A stretch of 57,689 nt of DNA. Source: Acidobacteriota bacterium (GTDB lineage Bacteria > Acidobacteriota > Terriglobia > Terriglobales > Acidobacteriaceae). The position numbers were made by a program, and so were the translations under genes. The DNA lies in NCBI GenBank assembly GCA_003225055.1, contig QIAU01000150.1:1-57689 (forward strand), read 5' to 3'. This document shows, piece after piece, positions 43,685 to 51,284 of this stretch (position 1 is the first letter of the stretch; every line of letters begins with the position of its first letter). The notes below the pieces were generated by a model that ran no database searches, had not been told where the DNA came from, and saw only the letters and a list, made by a program, of their open reading frames with translations.

Positions 43685-45236
43685 CGTCCGGCAGCGGCTT
43701 CTGACCCTCCTGCTATGGCTGCTACTCGTGTCTGCCTTCTCCTGCTCCAGCCAACCCGCCCCCGACACGCTGGTGATGATCATCGAGAGCAGTCCCACCA
43801 ATCTCGACCCGCGTGTGGGCATCGACGCCTTTTCCGAGCGCATTGACATTCTCCTCTTCGATGACCTGCTCACGCGTGACGAACATTTCACCGTCCAGCC
43901 CGGCTTGGCCGAGCGCTGGGAGATTCCTGACCCGCTGACGTACATCTTTCATCTCCACCACGGGGTCCGCTTTCACGATGGCCGCCCGTTGACCTCGAAA
44001 GATGTTAAGTGGACCTTTGACAGCCTCTTGCAGGGAAAGGTCCGCAGCACGAAAGCTGCTGTGTATCGCTTTGTCGACCACATCGAGGCGCCGGAGGACG
44101 ACAGGGTCATCTTCAAAATGAAAGAGCCATTCGCCACGCTGCTCTGGAACTTATCGGGCGGGGCCATGGGCATTGTTCCTTACGGCAGCAGGGAAGACGA
44201 AATGACCAGTCACCCGGTAGGATCAGGTCCATTTCGTTTTGTGAGCGCCGAGCAGGACAAAGAAGTCGTAGTCGAGCGCAACGAAGCTTACTGGGGCGAG
44301 AAGGCACATCTAGAGCGGATTCGGTTTGCCGTAGTGCCCGACACTACCACCCGCGCTCTCGAATTGCGCAAGGGCAGCGCCGACCTGGAGAGCAACGCGC
44401 TCACCACCGACATGGTGCTTACTCTCGAGCGCGATCCAACCTTGGTAGTCTCGCGCGGACCCGGATCGATTCTGGCCTATCTCGCGCTCAACTGCCGCGA
44501 TCCCCATCTGAAAGATGTTCGCGTGCGCCAAGCGCTGGCCTATGCTATCAACCGGCGTCCTATGCTCCAGCATCTGATGCGCAGTTTTGCGCGGCCCGCC
44601 GACAGTATTCTTCCGCCGGAAAGCTGGGCGTACAACAAGGACGTTCCCCGCTATGAATACAACCCCGCGCGGGCCGGCCAACTGCTCGATCAGGCCGGCT
44701 ATCCCGCCGTCAACCGTATTCGTTTTCACCTCACGATGAAAACTTCGACCGAAGAGAATACGCGACTGCTGGCCGCCGTTTTGCAACAGCAATTACGCGA
44801 GGTCGGCATCGCGCTCGATATCCGCAGTTTTGATTTCGCCACCTTCTTCTCGGACGTGACCAAGGGCGTTTTCGAGATGTATTCCCTGCGTTGGATCGGT
44901 GGGAACGAGGACCCCGATATTTTCGAATACGCTTTTCACACCTCCAAATTCCCGCCCCACGGCGCGAACCGCAGCTTCTACTCCAATCCCCGCTTGGACA
45001 CTCTCATCGATCGCGCCCGCGGCGAACTTGACCAAGACACTCGCAAGCAGCTCTACGCTGAAATTCAGACCATCCTGGCACAGGACCTTCCCTACATCAA
45101 TCTCTGGTACATCGACAACGTAGTGGTCCACTCCAAGCGCGTCGAGAATCTTCGCTTGAATGCTTCCGGCAATTACGACTTCCTCAAGACGGCGGAGCTC
45201 ACGTCCCCAAAAAAGGTGATCTCCAAAGCGCCTTGA
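43677..45236 (+). CDS. Family 5 extracellular solute-binding lipoprotein (peptide-type)
   Basis: The 519-residue protein starts at the ATG at 43677, overlapping anmK by 8 bases. A lipoprotein signal ends at the lipobox AFSC (Cys23). The mature part is an OppA/DppA-type binding protein: LDPRVGIDAFSERIDILLFDDLL, LAERWEIPDPLTYIFHLHHGVRFHDGRPLTSKDVKWTFDSLL, SHPVGSGPFRF and, near the end, QDTRKQLYAEIQTILAQDLPYINLWY. No permease or ATPase gene is near. Because it is coupled to nagZ-anmK, I infer that it binds muropeptides, like MppA, but ordinary peptides are equally possible from sequence alone. Confidence 0.92.
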   Translation: MLDVRQRLLTLLLWLLLVSAFSCSSQPAPDTLVMIIESSPTNLDPRVGIDAFSERIDILLFDDLLTRDEHFTVQPGLAERWEIPDPLTYIFHLHHGVRFHDGRPLTSKDVKWTFDSLLQGKVRSTKAAVYRFVDHIEAPEDDRVIFKMKEPFATLLWNLSGGAMGIVPYGSREDEMTSHPVGSGPFRFVSAEQDKEVVVERNEAYWGEKAHLERIRFAVVPDTTTRALELRKGSADLESNALTTDMVLTLERDPTLVVSRGPGSILAYLALNCRDPHLKDVRVRQALAYAINRRPMLQHLMRSFARPADSILPPESWAYNKDVPRYEYNPARAGQLLDQAGYPAVNRIRFHLTMKTSTEENTRLLAAVLQQQLREVGIALDIRSFDFATFFSDVTKGVFEMYSLRWIGGNEDPDIFEYAFHTSKFPPHGANRSFYSNPRLDTLIDRARGELDQDTRKQLYAEIQTILAQDLPYINLWYIDNVVVHSKRVENLRLNASGNYDFLKTAELTSPKKVISKAP

Positions 45237-45272
45237 GAGCTGCCAGCGAAAGCGCGTGTTACCATCAAGTCC

Positions 45273-46067
45273 GTGCGCATTCTTTTTATCGGTGACATTT
45301 TTGGGCGGCCCGGACGCAGCGTGGTCAAAGAGCGATTGCCCAGCCTCGTCGCCCAACACAGCATCGACCTGGTTATCGCCAATGGCGAGAACGCTGCCGC
45401 CGGGTTCGGTATTACGCCGCCACTCGCGGAAGAACTCTTCGAGATGGGCATCGAGGTTCTTACCTCAGGCAATCACATCTGGGACAAGCGCGAGATCATT
45501 GACTATTTTCAGTCTGCCGACGGGCATCCGCACAGCCCCGCCCGGCGGCTGCTGCGGCCCGCTAATTATCCGTCCGGAATGCCTGGAACCGGCGTCTATG
45601 AAGGGCAAACGCGCGGCAAAGTTCCTTACGCTGTCCTGAACCTGCAGGGCCGGGTGTTCATGACCAGCAACGATGATCCGTTCCGCGTGGCTGACGAGTT
45701 GCTGAAGGGGATCACGCCCAAAGTCATTCTAGTGGACATCCATGCCGAAGCAACTTCCGAGAAGATTGCCATGGGCTGGTATCTGGATGGACGTGTCACC
45801 GCCGTGATCGGCACTCACACTCACGTTCCTACCGCCGACGAACGCGTGTTGCCGAATGGCACCGCCTACATCACGGATGTCGGTATGTCAGGTCCGTACG
45901 ACGGCGTCATTGGCGTAAGGAAAGAGCTAATCATTAATCGCTTTCTGACCAACATGCCTACCCGCTTCGAAGCCGCCACGGGCGATGCCCGGCTCTCCGC
46001 GGTGGTTATCGACTGCGACGAAAATACCGGCAAGGCGCGAGCGATCGAGCGTCTCATGGCGACCTAG
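45273..46067 (+). CDS. YmdB-type metallophosphoesterase (TIGR00282 family)
   Basis: The 264-residue protein has GDIFGRPGRSVVKERLP, VIANGENAAAGFGIT, GNHIWDKREI, DIHAEATSEKIAMGW and GTHTHVPTADERVLPNGTAYITDVGMSGPYDGVIG, the full signature of YmdB, which in Bacillus hydrolyses 2',3'-cyclic nucleotides. The two-metal ligands are all present. The start is a GTG at 45273, 36 bases after the binding-protein gene. A role in RNA or second-messenger turnover is expected. Confidence 0.94.
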   Translation: MRILFIGDIFGRPGRSVVKERLPSLVAQHSIDLVIANGENAAAGFGITPPLAEELFEMGIEVLTSGNHIWDKREIIDYFQSADGHPHSPARRLLRPANYPSGMPGTGVYEGQTRGKVPYAVLNLQGRVFMTSNDDPFRVADELLKGITPKVILVDIHAEATSEKIAMGWYLDGRVTAVIGTHTHVPTADERVLPNGTAYITDVGMSGPYDGVIGVRKELIINRFLTNMPTRFEAATGDARLSAVVIDCDENTGKARAIERLMAT

Positions 46068-46147
46068 GGATCAGCCTCCGGGGGACAGGTACCAAAGGCA
46101 CTTTTTTCCCACCTCAACAAACTGCCATCCCGAGTACAATCGGATGA

Positions 46148-48004
46148 ATGCGCCGGCCGCGCCCTCTACTGCTGATTCTCGTTCTCGAAGCATTCGCCTG
46201 GGCGAGCGATCGACCGATGGCTGCCGCTCCACCTAGGTTCTGTGTGAGCAGCGCAGCCGGCGCTTCTGCCTGTGACGTTTCCAAGCAAGATCTGAAGGAA
46301 GCTAAGGCAGCTTTCTCCCACGGCTTAAAGCTCCAGCATGAGCAGCGCTTTGACGAGGCCCTGGAGCAATTTGAAATCGCGGCGCGCCTGGTGCCCGAGG
46401 ATGTTGAATTTCTTACCGCGCGCGAATTGTCGCGCCAACAACTCATCTACGACCACCTGGAGCGGGGCAATTCGGCGCTGACCAGCGGCAATCAGGTCGA
46501 AGCGCTGGCGGAATTTCGCATGGCGTTACACCTGGATCCAGAAAACCAGTTCGCCCGGCAGCGTCTTCAGGATGCCTTGGGCGAGTGGGCGCCGCGTGCC
46601 GCCGGACCGCCGCCTATCCTGGCCGACGCCGCCGGCGAACTTCGACTCGTCCCCGGCACCGGGCGCGCCGAGTTTCATTTCCGGGGAGACTCCCGCGAGC
46701 TTCTGACTCAGGTAGCTAAAGAGTACGGCGTAACCGCCACCGTCGATGATTCGGTTCAAACCCGCCGGGTGCGCTTCGATATCCAGGATGTCGATTTCTA
46801 CACTGCCATCGCGGCTGCAAACGCGGTCACCAAGACCTTCTGGACGCCTCTGGATGAGAAACAGATTCTGCTCGCTGCGGATAACACGGAAAATCATCGC
46901 CAGTTCGACCGGATGTCGGCACGCACTTTCTACATCCCAGGCGTCAGCTCGCCGCAGGAGCTGAACGATATGGTGAACACCTTGCGAACCGTCTTTGAGG
47001 TCCGCTTGATCGCGCAGCAGCCCAACTCCGGCACGCTTACGGTGCGAGCGCCGCAGCGTATCCTGGATGCAGCCACCGAATTCATTGAGAGCCTGGATTC
47101 ATCCCGTCCGGAAGTGATGCTTGACATCAAGGTCTACGAAGTAAGCCGGACGTTGACGCGGAATCTGGGACTACAGCTTCCCACCCAGTTTCAAATGTTT
47201 AATATTCCTGCCGCCGCCTTGACCGCGCTGGGCGGACAGAATATTCAGGACCTGATCAATCAACTTATCGCCAAAGGCGGCATCAACCAGGCCAACACGA
47301 CGGCGATTTCGGCTCTGCTGGCGCAATTGCAGAACCAGCAGAATTCCATCTTCTCTCAGCCCTTGGCTACGTTCGGTAATGGAGCCACCTTATTCGGGGT
47401 TACCCTGGGCAGCCTGGGGGCTACGCTCTCGCGCAATGAGGCCTTGGCCCGCAACCTGGAGCACGCCACGTTGCGTGCCAGTCAGGGCAAAGACACCGAC
47501 TTCCGGCTGGGAACGCGCTATCCCATCATCAACGCCAGCTTTGCTCCCATTTTCAACAGCGCCGCCATCTCCAAGGTGATCGGTAATAACAGCTTCATTC
47601 CCGCGGTGCCGTCGGTCAGCTACGAAGACATTGGACTCACCATCAAGGCCAAGCCCCAAATACACGGCAACACAGACGTGAGCTTGACCTTGGCAGTGCA
47701 ACTGCGGTCCCTGGGCGCCCAGTCAGTGAACGGCGTGCCCATCATCAACAGTCGCGAGTACAACGGCACGATCACGCTTAAGGACGGTGAACCCGGAGTG
47801 GTCACGGGCTCGGTTTCCCGCAGCGAACAGTTCAGCATGAGTGGCATTCCCGGCTTGGCCAATCTGCCCCTTCTCAACCGGCTCGACAGCAGCAACACCA
47901 GGCAGCATGAAGAAGATGAACTGCTGGTGGTGATCACGCCGCATGTGGTCAGCGGCGCGGCTTTCGGTGCCGAATCGGAAATCTGGCTGAGTCCCGCCAG
48001 ATAG
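46148..48004 (+). CDS. Secretin-family outer-membrane channel with N-terminal TPR
   Basis: The 618-residue protein has a signal peptide (about 1-19), then a TPR-like segment (about 47-140: AKAAFSHGLKLQHEQRFDEALEQFEIAARLVPE and HLERGNSALTSGNQVEALAEFRMALHLDPEN). Secretin N-type domains follow (about 160-330), then a C-terminal secretin barrel domain (about 430-610: DIGLTIKAKPQIHGN, ITLKDGEPGVVTGSVSRSEQ, GIPGLANLPLLNRL and a final DELLVVITPHVVS). Secretins form the outer-membrane pore of type II secretion or type IV pili. Other genes of those machines are absent here. A TPR before the secretin is unusual compared with GspD or PilQ. Confidence 0.9.
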   Translation: MRRPRPLLLILVLEAFAWASDRPMAAAPPRFCVSSAAGASACDVSKQDLKEAKAAFSHGLKLQHEQRFDEALEQFEIAARLVPEDVEFLTARELSRQQLIYDHLERGNSALTSGNQVEALAEFRMALHLDPENQFARQRLQDALGEWAPRAAGPPPILADAAGELRLVPGTGRAEFHFRGDSRELLTQVAKEYGVTATVDDSVQTRRVRFDIQDVDFYTAIAAANAVTKTFWTPLDEKQILLAADNTENHRQFDRMSARTFYIPGVSSPQELNDMVNTLRTVFEVRLIAQQPNSGTLTVRAPQRILDAATEFIESLDSSRPEVMLDIKVYEVSRTLTRNLGLQLPTQFQMFNIPAAALTALGGQNIQDLINQLIAKGGINQANTTAISALLAQLQNQQNSIFSQPLATFGNGATLFGVTLGSLGATLSRNEALARNLEHATLRASQGKDTDFRLGTRYPIINASFAPIFNSAAISKVIGNNSFIPAVPSVSYEDIGLTIKAKPQIHGNTDVSLTLAVQLRSLGAQSVNGVPIINSREYNGTITLKDGEPGVVTGSVSRSEQFSMSGIPGLANLPLLNRLDSSNTRQHEEDELLVVITPHVVSGAAFGAESEIWLSPAR

Positions 48005-48010
48005 ACAGCT

Positions 48011-48529
48011 CTACTCGCGATGGGTGGGATCGCCAGTCTGGTGTTCCTGAATCTGAAACTTCAAAAATTGGTGGACCGCCTCGACCGCGCTGCTGTTGCT
48101 GGAGGAAATCCGTAGCTTCCCTCCTTGGGGGCTTTTTCGGAACTGGTATCGAATCTTGTCTTTCATTTTCTGCATGGTCGGGACGCCGGGTGGCACCTGG
48201 CCGTGCGTATGCTCCGGCGCGCCGAAGTCTCCCCGGGAAAAATTCCCTGCCTGCAACGCGAGATGGTGCTGAATCCGGCTGATGCTCACGGCGTCCTTGG
48301 GATCCTTCGCCTGCACGGTAAGGACGCCGCCGTCCTTGCTCAGGAAAAAGTGGTGGGCCGTCTTATCCTGATCAAAGCCCATGGCGTCCGCGCCATGTTC
48401 CTTCACCTCGGCCATATGGTGATCGTGCTGGGGGGCGGAATTACTCTGCGTGGCAAACAGGTGCGCAGTGCCGAGCAGCATCCCGCACGCTAACAGAACC
48501 AGCCATCTCGAAAACGGGTTGCGGCGCAT
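48011..48529 (-). CDS. Histidine-rich exported protein of unknown function
   Basis: The 172-residue protein has a signal peptide (about 1-26, ending LFATQ) and a mature part with His-rich stretches (QHDHHMAEVKEHG near residue 34, TAHHFF, PEHTHGQ). It contains KDGGVLTVQAKDPKDAVSISRIQHHLALQAGNFSRGDFGAP. No named family is recognised. Metal binding in the periplasm is suggested by the histidines only. The DsbA-like gene lies 41 bases upstream in the same direction. Confidence 0.8.
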   Translation of the reverse strand: MRRNPFSRWLVLLACGMLLGTAHLFATQSNSAPQHDHHMAEVKEHGADAMGFDQDKTAHHFFLSKDGGVLTVQAKDPKDAVSISRIQHHLALQAGNFSRGDFGAPEHTHGQVPPGVPTMQKMKDKIRYQFRKSPQGGKLRISSSNSSAVEAVHQFLKFQIQEHQTGDPTHRE

Positions 48530-48570
48530 ATTCCTCCCTCCGATTCGACGCTCCGGGCCCCGGTTACGAG

Positions 48571-49485
48571 CTATCGTCCTCCTTTGGCAGCGAAGTCCAC
48601 CATGGCTTTCAGAATTTCGGGCGGCGTGCCGCTTATGTTGGAAACCTTTCGGCCATTGATGAACAGCGTCGGCGTGCCGGTAACATCGACGACCTTGCCC
48701 AGTTCAACGGAACGGTCGATCCGAGTCTTGGTTTCAGGCTTGGCGGCGCAGGCGGCCGCGTCCGTCCCTTTGACGCCATTCTGGGTAGCGATGGCGGTGA
48801 GCTTCTCGTCAGCATTTGCCTGCGTGATTTCCGATTGCGCGGTATAAACCGCATTCACAAATTTCCAGAACGCCTCATTGTTGAAGCGGCCCACGCAATC
48901 GCCATAAGCGGCAGCTTTGGCAGCCCAATCGTGTGACGCCAGAGGAAACGGTTGAAACACGAAGCGCGCATTGGGTTCCTCGTCCAGCAGTTTCTCGACG
49001 GCCGGCTGCGCCGCTTTACAGTGTGGACACTGCAAATCGCTGAACTCGACAATCGTCGCCGGGGCGTTGGCTGGCCCGCGGGAAATGCCATTCACTCCCT
49101 TCTGCAGTTGTTCTTTTGCCGGATCGAAAGGACGGGCTCCAAAAGGAAGAACCTCTCCTACCAGGGCGTGCTTGCCATCGGGAGTCACGTACAACACCGT
49201 GCTCTGCTGGCCCTGCTCTTTGGCCAGAATCACCGTAACCTCGCCCAAACCCTGAGCTTCAGATGGCCGGATGGAACTGACTTTCCAGCTGATCGAACGA
49301 TCGTACCCGAACATCTGTTGCAGAAAAGAATTGACCGTCTCTTCCGATGGCAGGCTGACAGAAGTTTCTGCTTTTTCCGGGGACCTGGCCGCCGAAACCG
49401 AATTCTCCGGCTTGGGTTTCTGTTGAGCCGCGAGGACAGTTCCGAGCACAAGGATGATCAGCAAGGGAGCGAAATGATGTTGCAT
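48571..49485 (-). CDS. DsbA-like thiol oxidoreductase with N-terminal extension
   Basis: The 304-residue protein has a signal peptide (about 1-21) and an N-terminal extension (about 22-120) ending in TPDGKHALVGEVLPFGARPF. The thioredoxin-like domain has the CPHC active site in FSDLQCPHCK and the cis-proline loop VTGTPTLFINGRKV. It matches the DsbA/BdbD-type exported oxidoreductases with an inserted helical part. It should form or exchange disulfides in the periplasm. It lies in a minus-strand run with nadE upstream (42 bases) and the His-rich protein downstream. Confidence 0.92.
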   Translation of the reverse strand: MQHHFAPLLIILVLGTVLAAQQKPKPENSVSAARSPEKAETSVSLPSEETVNSFLQQMFGYDRSISWKVSSIRPSEAQGLGEVTVILAKEQGQQSTVLYVTPDGKHALVGEVLPFGARPFDPAKEQLQKGVNGISRGPANAPATIVEFSDLQCPHCKAAQPAVEKLLDEEPNARFVFQPFPLASHDWAAKAAAYGDCVGRFNNEAFWKFVNAVYTAQSEITQANADEKLTAIATQNGVKGTDAAACAAKPETKTRIDRSVELGKVVDVTGTPTLFINGRKVSNISGTPPEILKAMVDFAAKGGR

Positions 49486-49527
49486 GCGGTCCTTTCGATG
49501 GATGTGAGTTTCGAGACTCTCAACCTT

Positions 49528-51168
49528 CTAAGCTTCGTATTTGGCGGCGATGGGGAAACGACGCCCATAGCCAAAAGCCTTGGCAGAAATTTTTATTCCC
49601 GGCGCGGCTTGCTGGCGCTTGTACTCGTTGCCGTCCACCATGCGAATAATCTTTCGCACCAGTTCGATATCGATCTTATGGTCCTTGGCAATCTGCTCGG
49701 CGCTGTGCATCTCCTCAATGTAGTCTTCCAGCACGGGATCGAGCACCGCGTAGGGTGGAAGAGTATCAGTATCTCTCTGCCCGGGCCGCAACTCCGCTGA
49801 TGGCGGCTTCTCCAGGCTGGCACGGGGAATGACTTCGCGGCTGGCATTCACGTAGCGGCTCAACCGGTACACCATGGTTTTAGGCACGTCGGAGATCACG
49901 GCCAGGCCGCCCACCATGTCGCCGTACAATGTGCAATACCCCACTCCCAGCTCGCTTTTATTTCCCGTGCTGAGCACGATGCCGCCAAACTTGTTCGCTA
50001 ACGCCATCAACAGTGTACCCCGAGCGCGGGACTGAATATTTTCCTCGGTCTCGTCCTCGTGCCTGCCGGCAAAGACCGGCTGCAGAATCTTTCGATAGCT
50101 CTCAAAGGCTTCCTTGATGGATAGAAGTTCGAAACGGATCCCAAGCTTTTCGGCGAGCGTCCGCGCATCCTCAATCGACCCTGGCGAGGAATAGGGACCC
50201 GGCATGCCCACCCCTATCACGTTTTCCGCTCCCATCGCATCGGCGGCGATTACCGCCGTCAGAGCCGAATCGATTCCGCCGCTTAGGCCCACAATGACTC
50301 TTCCAAATCCGCATTTGCGAACGTAGTCGCGGGTTCCCAGAACCAGTGCGGCGTAGGCCTCCGCCTCCTCGCCTTCAATCTGGCTGTGGATCTCACCCCG
50401 CAGATCATTCGAGTCGAAGTACACGACATCTTCCTCAAACGATTTCCCCTGTGCCACGACCTGTCCGGCAGGATTCAGAACCATACTGGAGCCATCGAAT
50501 ACCAGGCTGTCGTTGCCCCCAACCTGGTTCACCATGACCACCGGCACCTTGTGATGCTTGGCGATGGAGGCCAGCATCCTTCGCCGAAACTCGCGCTTCC
50601 CAACCCAGAAGGGAGATGCCGAAATGTTGAGGACGAGATTTCCACCCGCCCGGATCAGTTCCTCAACCGGATCGAAGGTGTAGAGCCGCTTGTTCCAGAA
50701 GTGCTTGTCGTTCCAGGCATCTTCGCAGATGGTGAGCGCCATCTGCTGGCCGCAAAATGAAAACAGCTCCTGCCGCGTAGCTGCCGCGAAGTTGCGCATT
50801 TCGTCGAAAACGTCATAGGTCGGCAACAACATCTTCGATTGCACGAACGCGATCTTGCCATCTTGGAGCAGGGCGGCTGAATTCATGGCCGACTTGCCAG
50901 TTTCCGCCTGGGCTCGTGTCACCAATCCGCAAATCACGGCAATGCCTAGGGTGCGTTCCGCGATGGATTCCGCCGTCTCCGAGTTGCGCTCGACGAACGA
51001 CGGGCGCTCTACCAGGTCTCGCGGCGGATATCCGCAAATGGAAAGCTCCGGAAACAGAATCAGTCCGGCTCCCGCTGCCTTTGCGCGCTGTGCGAAGTCA
51101 ACCATCCTGTGAGCGTTGCCGGAAAAATCCCCCACCGTGGGATTAATTTGGCCAAGCGCGATCTTCAT
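49528..51168 (-). CDS. nadE: Glutamine-dependent NAD+ synthetase
   Basis: NadE amidates nicotinic acid adenine dinucleotide to NAD with ATP, using glutamine. The 546-residue protein joins an N-terminal nitrilase-type glutaminase (catalytic triad Glu41 in LFPELSICGYPP, Lys112 in QSKMLLPTYDVFDE, Cys148 in LTICEDAWN) to a C-terminal synthetase with the PP-loop SGGIDSAL and GNKSELGVGYCTLYGDMVGG. Both halves are complete. It starts at the ATG at 51168. Confidence 0.97.
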   Translation of the reverse strand: MKIALGQINPTVGDFSGNAHRMVDFAQRAKAAGAGLILFPELSICGYPPRDLVERPSFVERNSETAESIAERTLGIAVICGLVTRAQAETGKSAMNSAALLQDGKIAFVQSKMLLPTYDVFDEMRNFAAATRQELFSFCGQQMALTICEDAWNDKHFWNKRLYTFDPVEELIRAGGNLVLNISASPFWVGKREFRRRMLASIAKHHKVPVVMVNQVGGNDSLVFDGSSMVLNPAGQVVAQGKSFEEDVVYFDSNDLRGEIHSQIEGEEAEAYAALVLGTRDYVRKCGFGRVIVGLSGGIDSALTAVIAADAMGAENVIGVGMPGPYSSPGSIEDARTLAEKLGIRFELLSIKEAFESYRKILQPVFAGRHEDETEENIQSRARGTLLMALANKFGGIVLSTGNKSELGVGYCTLYGDMVGGLAVISDVPKTMVYRLSRYVNASREVIPRASLEKPPSAELRPGQRDTDTLPPYAVLDPVLEDYIEEMHSAEQIAKDHKIDIELVRKIIRMVDGNEYKRQQAAPGIKISAKAFGYGRRFPIAAKYEA

Positions 51169-51284
51169 GATTCCAGTTTAAAGCCGGAATGGGTGCCCGC
51201 CAAGGTAGCCAAGGTAGTCGAAGCGAAACCGGCCCGTAAGGAAGCGTGCTAGACTCGACCCAGCCCAAAGAGCGCGCCAAGCCG

